A DNA stretch of 64,000 nucleotides from Corynebacterium tuberculostearicum (GCF_016127015.1 NZ_CP065972.1:682001-746000), one strand, 5' to 3'. Counted from the stretch's first letter, positions 8,702 to 17,066 are shown. The notes: generated from the sequence alone by a model not told the origin. Numbers and translations: made by a program.

Positions 8702-9819
8702 TGACTGTTACCACGTTTATCCATACCTCCGATTTTCAGCTGGGCATGACCCGGTGGTTCTTGAAGGGCGAGGCCCAGGGCCGCTTTAACGATGACCGCG
8801 AGGCCGCCATCGTCCGGCTGGGAGAGCTGGCTAAGGACACGGGCGCGGACTTCATAGTCGTGGCCGGCGACGTCTTTGAGCATAATGCCCTCTCGCGCGA
8901 AATCCTCGCCCGCGCCACGGAGATGTTTAAGCGCCTGCCGGTGCCGGTCTATGTCCTGCCGGGCAATCACGACCCGCTGGTGGCGGATTCGGTCTTTTAT
9001 AAGGCCAGCGCGGACAATGTCCACGTCATAGCAGACTCGGAGCCCATCGAGGTCGCACCCGGCGTGGAACTGGTTGGCGCGCCGTACCTTTCCAAGCGCG
9101 CGAACCACGACTTGGTCCGCCAAGCGCTCGAACCATTGGAGCCGGCCGCGGGCATTCGCATCGCCGTCGGCCACGGCCAGGTGGATTCCCGCTCCGGCGA
9201 GGATGACGCCGATACCATTGACCTTGCCTTCGTCGAGGATTGCTTGGACCGCGGGGTCATCGACTACCTCGCGCTCGGTGATACCCACTCCACCGCGAGC
9301 CTTGGCACGACCGGACGGGTGTGGTTCTCTGGTAGCCCGGAGACCACGGACTATAAGGAAACGAGTACTGGCGGCGGTGAATCTGATTCCGGCAATGCGC
9401 TGGTGGTGCGCGTGGGGGATGAGGTGGACGTCGACAAGCGCCGCATCGGCCGCTGGACCTTTGAAGCCCTCGACGCTGCCGTGGATTCCGCCGAGGATGT
9501 GGACCGCTTCCTCGCGCGCTTGGGCGAGTACCCGGATAAGGTGCGCACGGCCGTGAAATATAGCCTGCGCGGCACGCTCGGCGTCGCGGCCCATGCCCGC
9601 CTGCAGCGCGGACTGGACGAGTACGAGGCCGTATTTGCATCCCTGCGCCCCCGCGAGCGCACCATGGATCTCTACTTGGAGCCCAGCGAGGAAGAATTGG
9701 CCAGCCTCGATATCTCCGGCTACGCGGCCGAGGCGCTGCATGAACTATTGGAGAACCGCGAGGATCCCGTCGCCCGCGACGCCGCCAACCTGCTATTCCG
9801 CCTGGAGGGACAGTCCTAA
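8701..9819 (+). CDS. Metallophosphoesterase, SbcD/Mre11-like DNA nuclease
   Basis: 372 residues. The calcineurin-like phosphoesterase motifs are in order: HTSDFQLG (motif I, with Gln where Mre11 usually has His), VVAGDVFEHN (II), LPGNHDPL (III), VGHGQVDS (IV) and LALGDTHS (V). This is the Mn2+-dependent nuclease core of Mre11/SbcD/YhaO proteins, with a ~120-residue C-terminal extension likely for partner binding. Both ends overlap neighbours by one base (TAATG), coupling it to the SWIM gene and the Rad50-like gene. The pair should form a nuclease-ATPase complex processing DNA ends, by analogy with SbcCD. sbcD proper may be a different gene, so no symbol is given. Confidence 0.88.
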   Translation: MTVTTFIHTSDFQLGMTRWFLKGEAQGRFNDDREAAIVRLGELAKDTGADFIVVAGDVFEHNALSREILARATEMFKRLPVPVYVLPGNHDPLVADSVFYKASADNVHVIADSEPIEVAPGVELVGAPYLSKRANHDLVRQALEPLEPAAGIRIAVGHGQVDSRSGEDDADTIDLAFVEDCLDRGVIDYLALGDTHSTASLGTTGRVWFSGSPETTDYKETSTGGGESDSGNALVVRVGDEVDVDKRRIGRWTFEALDAAVDSAEDVDRFLARLGEYPDKVRTAVKYSLRGTLGVAAHARLQRGLDEYEAVFASLRPRERTMDLYLEPSEEELASLDISGYAAEALHELLENREDPVARDAANLLFRLEGQS

Positions 9820-12404
9820 TGCGTATCCACCGCCTAGAACTCATCAATGTCCGCGGCATTGAGCACTTGGCCCTCGATGAGCTGCCTGAGACCGGCGTCG
9901 TGGTCATCCATGGCAAGAACGAGGCAGGCAAGTCCACCATCGTGGAGGCGCTCGACGTGGTGCTCACCGAAAAACATAGCGGCCGCTCCAAGCGCATTCG
10001 CGCCTTGCAGCCGGTGGGCAAGGACGTTGCCCCGGAAGTTACGGCCGAGCTGAGCGTAGGGGAGTACCGCTTCCGCATTGCCAAACGTTGGCTATCTAAG
10101 AAATCCTGCGAGCTTAATGTCACGGCTCCACGGCCGGCGCAATTTACCGGCAGCCAGGCCGACGATGAGCTGGAGCGCATCCTTTCGGAGCACTTGGATC
10201 GCTCGCTTGTCGACGCCCTCTTTATGCGCCAAGACGATACCGGCGAGGCCATCTCTGCCGTCGGCATTCCTAGCCTCACCCGCGCCTTGGAGCGCGAATC
10301 CGGCCTAGCCGAAGAAGAAGTCTCCGGCGATGATTCCGCGTTGCTTGCCCGCGTGGACAAGGAGTATCAGCGCTACTTCACCGCTGCGAAGGGTAATCCG
10401 GCCGGCGAGTATAAGGAGTCCGCTGCAGCTCTAGCGCGCGCCGAAGAAGACTACACTGAGGCCACTCGCGTACTGCGCGAGCTCGACTCCGTGGTCGAGC
10501 GCTATGAACAACTCGAGCGCGACCAAGCCGCCGCCAAGGCTGAGCTTCCCGCTGCGCGGGCTGATCTCACTGATAAGCAGGCTCGCGCCGAGGAAGCCGC
10601 GACCGCGCAGGCCAAGCTGGACTCCCATAAAGCCACGCTTGAGCGTGCCACGGACGATCTCGCTCGTGCACAATCCGCAGTCACCGAGCGCGCCGAGCTC
10701 GTCACCGCCGCCGAGGAATCTGCCAGGGCCACCGAGGCTGCCCAGTACAGGCTCACCGCCGCGCAGGACAAGGCTAAAGAGGAGGCCGAGGAGAAGGAAA
10801 GATTAGAAAAGCGCCTGGCGGAGGCCAAAGAGGACTATGCTGCGGCTCGTAGCACGCTTAAGCAAGCGCGCCGCCAGCAAGATAAGCAGAAGTTTGAGCA
10901 GCTCAGTGCCCGGCTAGAATCGCTTGACGCCCTTGCCGCTGAGGCGGATCAAGCCCGCGCCGTCGTTGCGCAGCGCGGCCGTGAGGTGACCGCTGCCGAT
11001 ATCACCGGTCTGCATAAGGCGGACTCGGCCCTTTCGGTAGCAGAGCGCCTGCACGAAGCCGCGGCCGCCAAGGTGCATTTTTCTGGACCGGCGGGTTCTA
11101 CCATTCGCGTCGATGGCGAGGATATCGAGGTGGGGGAGGGTGCCGCCATCGAGCTTGTTGATTCCCGCGTAATCACCATCGGCGATATCACCGCCCGCTT
11201 TTCCGCTGGGTCCTACTCGGCCGAGGACACCCAGCGCGATGTGGAACAGGCGCGCATGCGGCTGCAAGAACTGCTCGATACCCTGGGCGTAGGTTCAGTA
11301 GCTGCGGCCGAAGAAGCCCATGAGACGCACCGTGCGCAGAACGATGCCCTCGATGCCGCTACCCGTGCGCTTAGTGCCGAGCTGGGTCCAGATGACTTGG
11401 CCGGCTTGCGCTCCCAGCATTCCGCGCTGGCTGAAAAGGTCGCGGACCTTGAAGATACCGCCGAGGTAGACCTTACTGGCGCCGAAGCCGCAGAGGAAGC
11501 CGCGAGCGAAAAGGTCGATGCGCTCGACCGCGAGCTTGTGCCGTATCGCGAAAGCCGCCTTGCTCACGAGGTGGTGCGCCTAGATGCCGAGCTGGACGCC
11601 GCCCGCGAAAACGCGCAGCGCGTGACTCGAGACCTTTCCTCCGCGCGTGAACGCGCCGCCGACGAGGACCTGCGTGCCGAGGTCATCCGCCTGGAATCCG
11701 TAGTGGCGGACCTGCGTGGGCAACTGGATCAGATGGAAGCTGTGGACCTTAAGATCGCCAACTCCTTGGTGGAAGGCGCGCAATCCCACCTAGATTACCT
11801 CACCGAACGCATCCAACGCTGCGAGGTGGACCTCGGCCGGCTTTCTAGCGAGGTGAACTTCCACTCCGGTGCCGCCGAGCGCGCACAGCAGGCCACCGCG
11901 GCGGTAGAGATGGCTCGGGCGGTGTACGAGAGCGTCGACAAGCGCGCCCAAGCAGCCCGTTACCTGCGCGACATATTGCTCAAGCACCGCGATGCCGCCC
12001 GCCAGCGCTACGCCGCGCCCTTCGTGGCTGTGCTCTCACAGTTGGCGCGCACCGTTTATGGTGGCGAAATCACCTTTGAACTGGATGAAGATCTACGTGT
12101 CATCGCTCGCACTCAGGACAATGAGACGGTAAGTCTGGCTAGCCTTTCTGGTGGTGCCCGCGAGCAATTGGCCATCCTCACCCGCTTTGCCATTGCGCAA
12201 TTAGTGGGGGCGGAGTCGGTACCGGTCATCGTCGACGATGCGCTGGGTTCTACTGACGCGCACCGTCTGCAACTTATGGCCACGCTCTTTTCCCATGTCG
12301 GCCGGGATAATCAGGTATTGGTCTTTACCTGCATGCCAGAGCGCTACTCCCGGGTGCCGGGACGCGACGAGCGCGACATAGCTTCCCTCAAAGGGGTAAT
12401 CTAG
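9819..12404 (+). CDS. Rad50/SbcC-like (YhaN-type) SMC ATPase
   Basis: 861 residues. Walker A GKNEAGKST is at residues 32-40, the ABC signature SLSGGAREQ near residue 776 and Walker B VPVIVDDALGSTD near 801-813; between them run two long Glu/Ala/Arg-rich coiled coils. There is no CxxC zinc hook. At the midpoint (about residues 417-467) the coiled coil is interrupted by a Gly/Val-rich, probably beta-stranded segment (KVHFSGPAGSTIRVDGEDIE onward), where Rad50 would have its hook. The start overlaps the nuclease stop (TAATG). Expected role: ATP-driven partner of the Mre11-like nuclease in DNA-end processing. Confidence 0.88.
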   Translation: MRIHRLELINVRGIEHLALDELPETGVVVIHGKNEAGKSTIVEALDVVLTEKHSGRSKRIRALQPVGKDVAPEVTAELSVGEYRFRIAKRWLSKKSCELNVTAPRPAQFTGSQADDELERILSEHLDRSLVDALFMRQDDTGEAISAVGIPSLTRALERESGLAEEEVSGDDSALLARVDKEYQRYFTAAKGNPAGEYKESAAALARAEEDYTEATRVLRELDSVVERYEQLERDQAAAKAELPAARADLTDKQARAEEAATAQAKLDSHKATLERATDDLARAQSAVTERAELVTAAEESARATEAAQYRLTAAQDKAKEEAEEKERLEKRLAEAKEDYAAARSTLKQARRQQDKQKFEQLSARLESLDALAAEADQARAVVAQRGREVTAADITGLHKADSALSVAERLHEAAAAKVHFSGPAGSTIRVDGEDIEVGEGAAIELVDSRVITIGDITARFSAGSYSAEDTQRDVEQARMRLQELLDTLGVGSVAAAEEAHETHRAQNDALDAATRALSAELGPDDLAGLRSQHSALAEKVADLEDTAEVDLTGAEAAEEAASEKVDALDRELVPYRESRLAHEVVRLDAELDAARENAQRVTRDLSSARERAADEDLRAEVIRLESVVADLRGQLDQMEAVDLKIANSLVEGAQSHLDYLTERIQRCEVDLGRLSSEVNFHSGAAERAQQATAAVEMARAVYESVDKRAQAARYLRDILLKHRDAARQRYAAPFVAVLSQLARTVYGGEITFELDEDLRVIARTQDNETVSLASLSGGAREQLAILTRFAIAQLVGAESVPVIVDDALGSTDAHRLQLMATLFSHVGRDNQVLVFTCMPERYSRVPGRDERDIASLKGVI

Positions 12405-12409
12405 GTCCC

Positions 12410-12916
12410 ATGCCTTATCAAACTCGCTGGTTAGACGACGAAGAACAGGAGCTATGGCGCCTGTTGCTTGCCGCTATGCGCAAAATAGATAGGGGAATGG
12501 ATGAAACGCTGAAAGCCGGTGGGGAAGTCTCTGCCTCCGAGTTTGCCGTCTTAGTCGCTCTTTCAGAGGCACCCGAACAGCGCCTGCGCCTGCGCGAGTT
12601 GTGCACACAGCTGGAGTGGGACCGCTCTAGGGCCTCGCACCAGGTAACCCGAATGGAAAAGCGCGGCCTATTGTTTAAGGAACCGGACGAGGACGATGCC
12701 CGCGGTATCAATGTGTGCGTAACGCACGCCGGTTTAGAACACCTACGCCGCGCCGCTCCCGAACACGTGGAATCGGTGCGGCGCATGGTCTTTGATCACT
12801 TGCAGCCCGAGGATATCCCGGCGCTTAAGCGCTTTTTCGCCGGAGTTGTGCAGGTGACTAACCTGCCAGGCTACGAGGGGTATGTGCCGGATTCACTACT
12901 ACACGGAAAGGATTAA
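12410..12916 (+). CDS. MarR-family transcriptional regulator
   Basis: 168 residues with the MarR winged helix: an N-terminal dimerisation helix, SASEFAVLVALSEAPEQRLR, the recognition helix region LCTQLEWDRSRASHQVTRME and the wing KRGLLFKEPDEDDARG. It starts 5 bp after the Rad50-like gene and is probably co-transcribed with the repair-like operon. It could be the operon's own regulator or a passenger. The ligand is unknown. Confidence 0.9.
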   Translation: MPYQTRWLDDEEQELWRLLLAAMRKIDRGMDETLKAGGEVSASEFAVLVALSEAPEQRLRLRELCTQLEWDRSRASHQVTRMEKRGLLFKEPDEDDARGINVCVTHAGLEHLRRAAPEHVESVRRMVFDHLQPEDIPALKRFFAGVVQVTNLPGYEGYVPDSLLHGKD

Positions 12917-12921
12917 GCTTC

Positions 12922-13221
12922 ATGATGGGCCAAGAGCTCTTTGAGCACCCAAAAAAGCAATATAAAACCTACGGCATCACCGCGCTGGAGGAGCTTAGCC
13001 CGCGAATCGGCGACCCCGAGGCACACTTGGAGGATACGGCTAGCGCAGAACAAGTCGCCGCAATGGAGGAGGCACTAGAGGCGTACCCAGACTCCGCGCT
13101 GACCTACGACCAAGACACCGAGCTGTGGATCGTTGGCGCAGAAGAGGATATTGAGCGCATGCTCGCGGATCGCGAGTCTTTCGTAGAAGCGTTGCTTAAT
13201 AACGAGGACCCAGGTATCTAA
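12922..13221 (+). CDS. Small acidic protein of unknown function
   Basis: 99 residues, strongly acidic (many Glu/Asp, for example IGDPEAHLEDTASAEQ and VGAEEDIERMLADRES). It has no transmembrane segment and no recognised motif. A GGAAAGGA ribosome-binding site lies about 9 bp before the first of two tandem ATG codons; the second (12925) is equally possible. The gene follows the MarR gene after 5 bp and appears to be the last gene of the SNF2 operon. Clean spacing and typical codon use support a real gene. Confidence 0.7.
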   Translation: MMGQELFEHPKKQYKTYGITALEELSPRIGDPEAHLEDTASAEQVAAMEEALEAYPDSALTYDQDTELWIVGAEEDIERMLADRESFVEALLNNEDPGI

Positions 13222-13329
13222 GTGCCGAATTTCGGCGTCAATCAAAAGTGCGAGGAATGCGGCCTTGCGGGCACTTAACTGTTAAGATATCCGTAGTTAA
13301 TCCTCGGTGGATCGAAAGGTTTTATCATT

Positions 13330-13533
13330 ATGAACGAGCGTGAGGCTCAGGAACAGCGCGAAGCAGCAGCTCGCGATAAGGGCAATGGCTGGGTTCCCGT
13401 ATTCCTTCAGTGGATCCCTTCCATGCTGCTAGCCGTAGTGATGTTGGCTGCCATGTTCTTCGGTATGTACTACATCGAGCACGGCACCTTGGACATCACC
13501 CAGCCGATCACCAACGAGTTCATTACTCAGTAG
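13330..13533 (+). CDS. Small single-pass membrane protein
   Basis: 67 residues. A charged N-terminus (NEREAQEQREAAARDKG) is followed by one hydrophobic helix (about residues 29-48, SMLLAVVMLAAMFFGMYYI) and a short polar tail. A GAAAGG ribosome-binding site lies ~11 bp upstream, and a strong terminator follows 18 bp after the stop, giving it its own transcription unit. No homologous function recognised. Confidence 0.7.
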   Translation: MNEREAQEQREAAARDKGNGWVPVFLQWIPSMLLAVVMLAAMFFGMYYIEHGTLDITQPITNEFITQ

Positions 13534-13550
13534 CTTCGGCACATAGAAGA

Positions 13551-13592
13551 ATCCGGCTCCCCCTGCATAGGGCGGGGAGCCGGATAATTTTA
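13551..13592 (+). terminator. Rho-independent terminator
   Basis: A 12-bp perfect stem ATCCGGCTCCCC / GGGGAGCCGGAT with an 11-nt loop is followed by AATTTTATT. It ends the small membrane protein unit and overlaps the stop of the converging ABC permease gene, so it may serve both directions. Confidence 0.9.
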
Positions 13593-14756
13593 TTTGCCCA
13601 GGGCTTGGCGCCAGGTCATCTTGCGGCCATTGTTCAAAATGGCGCGGCGGTAGATGCGACCGACCAGCACGATAATCAGTGCGGTCACCACAGCCATGAG
13701 CACATAGCTAGCTAGCAAGCCCAACCAGCTGAGGTTGCCCCCGGCCACCTGCATCGGAGCGACCAGCATGGACACCGGCGGCAACCAGGTCATGACTTGC
13801 ATCCACGTGGCATCCAAGTGCATCCAGCCGAACATTGGTACATACATGGTGGCAAAGACGAGGAACAGGATAGGTGCCTGCGTGGACTGGAGATCCTCGG
13901 TGCGCTGTACCATCGAGCCGGCTGCAGCGTAGAGGCTGCCAAAGAAGAGCAGGCCTAGAATCTCGCCAACGAGGAGGACGGCTACCAAGCCGTAGTCCAG
14001 CTCGAAGTCACCAGCCAAGCCGGTTGCAGCAAGCGAGATTGCACCGCCGCCCAGGATGAGGAGGGTGGCCAAGAAACCGATGATGGTATTGCCCAAAATC
14101 TTGCCGGCCAAAAAGTCCACCGGGCGCACGGAAGACAAGATAATTTCCACCACGCGGGAGGACTTTTCCTCCGTGACGCGGCCACCAATTAAGCCGGCGA
14201 AGGTCATGACGGAAAAGACGACCACCATTGCGGCAATGAGGACCGTGGCTACGCCGGCCATCTTTTGCTCCGTGTCGTCCTCTTCTTCTAAGTTCACCTG
14301 ATTGACCGTGGTGGACGGGGTAGCCTTTTCTAACTCTTGCGGGTCAATATTGAGCTTATCCAGCGCCGTTACTTGTGCTTGAGAAGCAACGATTTGGTTG
14401 ACGGCGGTAGTTACCGCGGCAGGCGTATCGCCCTTGCTGAGGAGATCCCAGCCGTCGTTCTCTGCCGGTACTAGGGCGGCATCGGCCTCGTCATTTTCCA
14501 CCAATTGCTGGGCTTCCGCGCGGTCTTTTGCCTCTGTGGCATCGATACCGGAATCATCAAAGGCAGACGCTTCCATGCCCACGATGGCTACGGAATCCGG
14601 TTCGTCATCGCCGCTGAAGAAATTGATAGCAATGGGTGCGATAATGGCGCCGAGGATGAGTAGCAGCATTGTGCCCACTACCATCTTCGACTTCAGTGCG
14701 ACTGCCATTTCACGCTTGGCTACAACCCCGATGGTCTTCATTGCGGAATACTGCAT
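13590..14756 (-). CDS. ABC-2 type exporter permease (NatB-like)
   Basis: 388 residues with the NatB/YhaP-type layout: one N-terminal membrane helix (MVVGTMLLLILGAIIAPIA), a ~130-residue extracytoplasmic domain rich in Asp/Glu, then five to six helices including the conserved RVTEEKSSRVVEIILSSVRP between helices. A second in-frame ATG is five codons in. The ribosome-binding site GAGGAGGCC lies at the end of the ATPase gene, 3 bp upstream, so the two are translationally linked. Probably an exporter of Na+, a drug or a peptide; the substrate cannot be told. The TipA-like regulator nearby hints at an antibiotic. Confidence 0.87.
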   Translation of the reverse strand: MQYSAMKTIGVVAKREMAVALKSKMVVGTMLLLILGAIIAPIAINFFSGDDEPDSVAIVGMEASAFDDSGIDATEAKDRAEAQQLVENDEADAALVPAENDGWDLLSKGDTPAAVTTAVNQIVASQAQVTALDKLNIDPQELEKATPSTTVNQVNLEEEDDTEQKMAGVATVLIAAMVVVFSVMTFAGLIGGRVTEEKSSRVVEIILSSVRPVDFLAGKILGNTIIGFLATLLILGGGAISLAATGLAGDFELDYGLVAVLLVGEILGLLFFGSLYAAAGSMVQRTEDLQSTQAPILFLVFATMYVPMFGWMHLDATWMQVMTWLPPVSMLVAPMQVAGGNLSWLGLLASYVLMAVVTALIIVLVGRIYRRAILNNGRKMTWRQALGK

Positions 14757-14759
14757 GGC

Positions 14760-15659
14760 TTAGGCCTCCTCATTCTGGTTGCTGGTGACGACGTCCTGGA
14801 AAAGCTCGGTCAGGTCTGGGATCTTGCGGCCGAAGGAATGCACCGGGCCTGCGGCAACGGCTGCCTGCAGGATTGTCTGATCATCTACGGCGGGACCGGC
14901 TTGGAGTACTACGGCATCGGCAGTTTCTGCCACCAGCTCCGTGCCTTCCGGATACCAGCCGCGCGCTGGGGTAGCGACCTCGAAGCGAGGCGGGCCTTGG
15001 CTGCGCAGCTTATCGACGCCCCCTTCGGCCACCATATGCCCCTTCGTCACAATGCCCACGCGGTCACACAAGCGCTGCACCAGGTCCAACTGGTGCGAGG
15101 AGAAAATGACGGGCACGCCGCGATTGGCGCGCTCGCGCAGCATGTCCGACATGACGTTGACCGCAACCGGGTCTAGGCCGGAGAAGGGCTCGTCCAGAAT
15201 CAGCATGTCAGGATCATGGATGAGGGAGGCCGCCAGCTGCACCCTCTGCTGGTTGCCCAAAGACAGGTCATCGAGCTTATCGTTCATGCGCTCGCCCAGC
15301 CCTAACTGTTCAAGGAGCTCAGTGCCGGCGCGCCTGGCGGCGGGTTTATCCATTCCGTGCAGGGTGCCGAGGAAGACCAGCTGGCTAAGCAACGGTTCTT
15401 TTCCATAGAGGCCGCGCTCTTCCGGCATATAGCCAATGCGGCGGCGATTATCGTCATTAATTGGGGCGTTATCGAAGTAGACTTCGCCGGAGTCTTTCGC
15501 CAGCACACCAAGTGCAATGCGCATGGTGGTGGACTTTCCGGCGCCGTTGGAGCCGACGAAGCCGAAGATTTCGCCTTCGCCAACGCTAAAGGTCATATCC
15601 CGCAGGGCTTGAGTCTCCCCGAAGGACTTATTGAGGTGGTCGATGGTCAAGGTGGGCAT
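14760..15659 (-). CDS. ABC exporter ATP-binding protein (NatA-like)
   Basis: 299 residues. Walker A GSNGAGKST (about residues 36-44), Q-loop YMPEERGLYGKEPLL, signature LSLGNQQRVQLAASL, Walker B MLILDEPFSGLDP and the switch His (FSSHQLD) are intact. The ~80-residue C-terminal extension is typical of DrrA/NatA ATPases. GGAGGAC lies 6-7 bp before ATG. It pairs with the permease gene 3 bp downstream and starts 2 bp after the end of a frameshifted membrane gene. Confidence 0.92.
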   Translation of the reverse strand: MPTLTIDHLNKSFGETQALRDMTFSVGEGEIFGFVGSNGAGKSTTMRIALGVLAKDSGEVYFDNAPINDDNRRRIGYMPEERGLYGKEPLLSQLVFLGTLHGMDKPAARRAGTELLEQLGLGERMNDKLDDLSLGNQQRVQLAASLIHDPDMLILDEPFSGLDPVAVNVMSDMLRERANRGVPVIFSSHQLDLVQRLCDRVGIVTKGHMVAEGGVDKLRSQGPPRFEVATPARGWYPEGTELVAETADAVVLQAGPAVDDQTILQAAVAAGPVHSFGRKIPDLTELFQDVVTSNQNEEA

Positions 15660-15661
15660 GT

Positions 15662-16169
15662 CTAGTCCTCCGAGGTGTGGTTGAAGGTCAGTGCGTATCC
15701 GACAGCGGGCAGGGTAGCAGAGATGAAGTAGCTAAAGAGCAGGAAGTAGCCAGCTCCTAGCAAATATTTGGTGCCAATAATGCCGGTAATGCCTCCGCCT
15801 AGGAACCAATTGCCTACGAGGAGGGGTACAAGACCGCCGGCAAAAAGAAGCGCGGTAGACAGCTGGAAAGCCTTGCGGCGCCACTGGTCGAGGGACCCGA
15901 GCCTCGTACTCATCAAGAGAGGACAGCGGCTTGCGGTCTTGGGAATCAATTGATACCCGCAGAATGGTCCACGGAATGCAAGAGAGCACCATTGTTATAG
16001 ACATTCCTAACAGTGCCCAGTAAGAAGAAAGCGCCAATGCGAGGATGAGGAAAATCGCGGATACGGCCACGCAGCCATACATTGACGCGATTAATCCACG
16101 GGTGGGGCCGGGCCTGCGGAACCGTTCGGCGCGGATCGTTGTTGAAACAGGGGCGTCGTTTGCTGTCAT
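15662..16169 (-). pseudogene. Four-helix membrane protein gene with a frameshift
   Basis: Reading from ATG at 16169, the first frame encodes ~90 residues with two membrane helices (MYGCVAVSAIFLILALALS and ALLGMSITMVLSCIPWTIL) and then SSLDEYEAR before leaving frame. The next frame continues SLDQWRRKAFQLSTALLF with two more helices to a stop at 15662. Removing one base from the three-base run at 15896-15898 joins both parts into one ~168-residue protein with no gap. So this is either a recent inactivating +1 change or a sequencing error. It is the first gene of the exporter operon. No family recognised beyond a small polytopic membrane protein. Confidence 0.65.
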
Positions 16170-16176
16170 GCACCCA

Positions 16177-16198
16177 AGTGTTGCATAAACCCAACACT
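16177..16198. promoter_or_regulatory. Inverted repeat upstream of the exporter operon
   Basis: AGTGTTG-N8-CAACACT, perfect 7-bp arms, 8 to 29 bp upstream of the exporter operon's first start codon on the minus strand. Its position fits a repressor operator or leader hairpin. The protein that reads it is unknown. Confidence 0.45.
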
Positions 16199-16231
16199 CT
16201 GGCAAGAGATTCTGCAGATTTTCTCCGGCGG

Positions 16232-16262
16232 TTGACCCTGACGCAGCGTAAGGCGCGACAAT
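16232..16262 (+). promoter_or_regulatory. MerR-type promoter and operator of the TipA-like gene
   Basis: TTGACC and GACAAT hexamers are separated by 19 bp, the abnormally long spacer typical of MerR-activated promoters. Inside the spacer lies the dyad CCTGACGC-A-GCGTAAGG (7 of 8 positions symmetrical). The -10 ends 6 bp before the ATG at 16269, so the transcript is predicted to be leaderless. It is expected to be bound by the adjacent regulator. Confidence 0.8.
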
Positions 16263-16268
16263 GAAGCC

Positions 16269-17066
16269 ATGGACGACATCGATGAAGTTCTCTATACCGT
16301 TGGCGAGGTAGCAGCGCTCTTCCGCATCACGGTGCGCACTTTGCATCACTGGGAGGCACAAGGCTTGCTGTCTCCCACGTGGCGCAGCTGGTCCAATTAC
16401 CGGCTGTATACCGAGGACGACTGTGCTCGAGTGCAGAAGATTCTGATCTATCGCGCCACCGGTATGAAATTGACCGATATTAAACAGCTGCTAGATGGCG
16501 GTGCCTCCGACTTAGAACATTTGCGGAGGCAAAAGGAGAGCCTGCTCGCGCAGTGCGACAGCCTTATTGACATGCTGGCAGCAATTGACACCCTGATGGA
16601 GGAAGCAATGAATAACCGAAAGCTCACCACTGAAGAAATTGGGCAGATTGTTGGCGATGCCAACTTCGCCGCGCATCAACAAGAAGCCGAGGAGGCCTAC
16701 GGATCGAGTGAGGATTGGGCTGTGTATCAGCAGCGCACTGCCGGCTGGTCGAAGGACAATTGGAGCGATGCGCAAGCCGGAGTCGCTGAGGTCGAAAAAG
16801 AGCTGGCCCAGGCCGTAGCGAGCGGTGTGGGTGCGGGGTCGGAGGAGGCCCAGGGGATCGTCGAAAAGCACCGCGAAGCATTAAGCGCCTTCTTTCCCGT
16901 CACGCCGGCAAAGCACTTCTTGATTTCACGCGGCTACGTAGCTGACGAGCGCTTCCGTGCCCACTATGAGGCGCAGCAGGAGGGGTTGGTGCAGTGGCTG
17001 GCAGACGCGATTGAGCATGCAGCTAAGGCACAAGGGGTGGATACCGACAACCCGGAGTGGCAATAG
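16269..17066 (+). CDS. MerR-family regulator with TipAS ligand-binding domain
   Basis: 265 residues. The N-terminal MerR helix-turn-helix and wing (YTVGEVAALFRITVRTLHHW through SNYRLYTEDDCARVQKI) cover residues ~9-75, a coiled coil follows (~80-112), and residues ~120-260 are a TipAS domain, recognisable by EEAYGSSEDWAVYQQRT and the HFLISRGYVADERFRAHYE end. TipAL proteins bind thiopeptides and other drugs and activate their targets by twisting 19-bp-spacer promoters; just such a promoter lies directly upstream. No Shine-Dalgarno sequence precedes ATG, consistent with a leaderless mRNA. Likely targets are itself and perhaps the divergent exporter operon; the inducer is unknown. Confidence 0.9.
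   Translation: MDDIDEVLYTVGEVAALFRITVRTLHHWEAQGLLSPTWRSWSNYRLYTEDDCARVQKILIYRATGMKLTDIKQLLDGGASDLEHLRRQKESLLAQCDSLIDMLAAIDTLMEEAMNNRKLTTEEIGQIVGDANFAAHQQEAEEAYGSSEDWAVYQQRTAGWSKDNWSDAQAGVAEVEKELAQAVASGVGAGSEEAQGIVEKHREALSAFFPVTPAKHFLISRGYVADERFRAHYEAQQEGLVQWLADAIEHAAKAQGVDTDNPEWQ

Noticed and set aside
15662..15949. Separate 95-residue gene starting at 15949
   Set aside because: Its first 15 residues have no ribosome-binding site or similarity, and the rest continues the upstream frame exactly after a one-base correction, so a frameshifted single gene is simpler.
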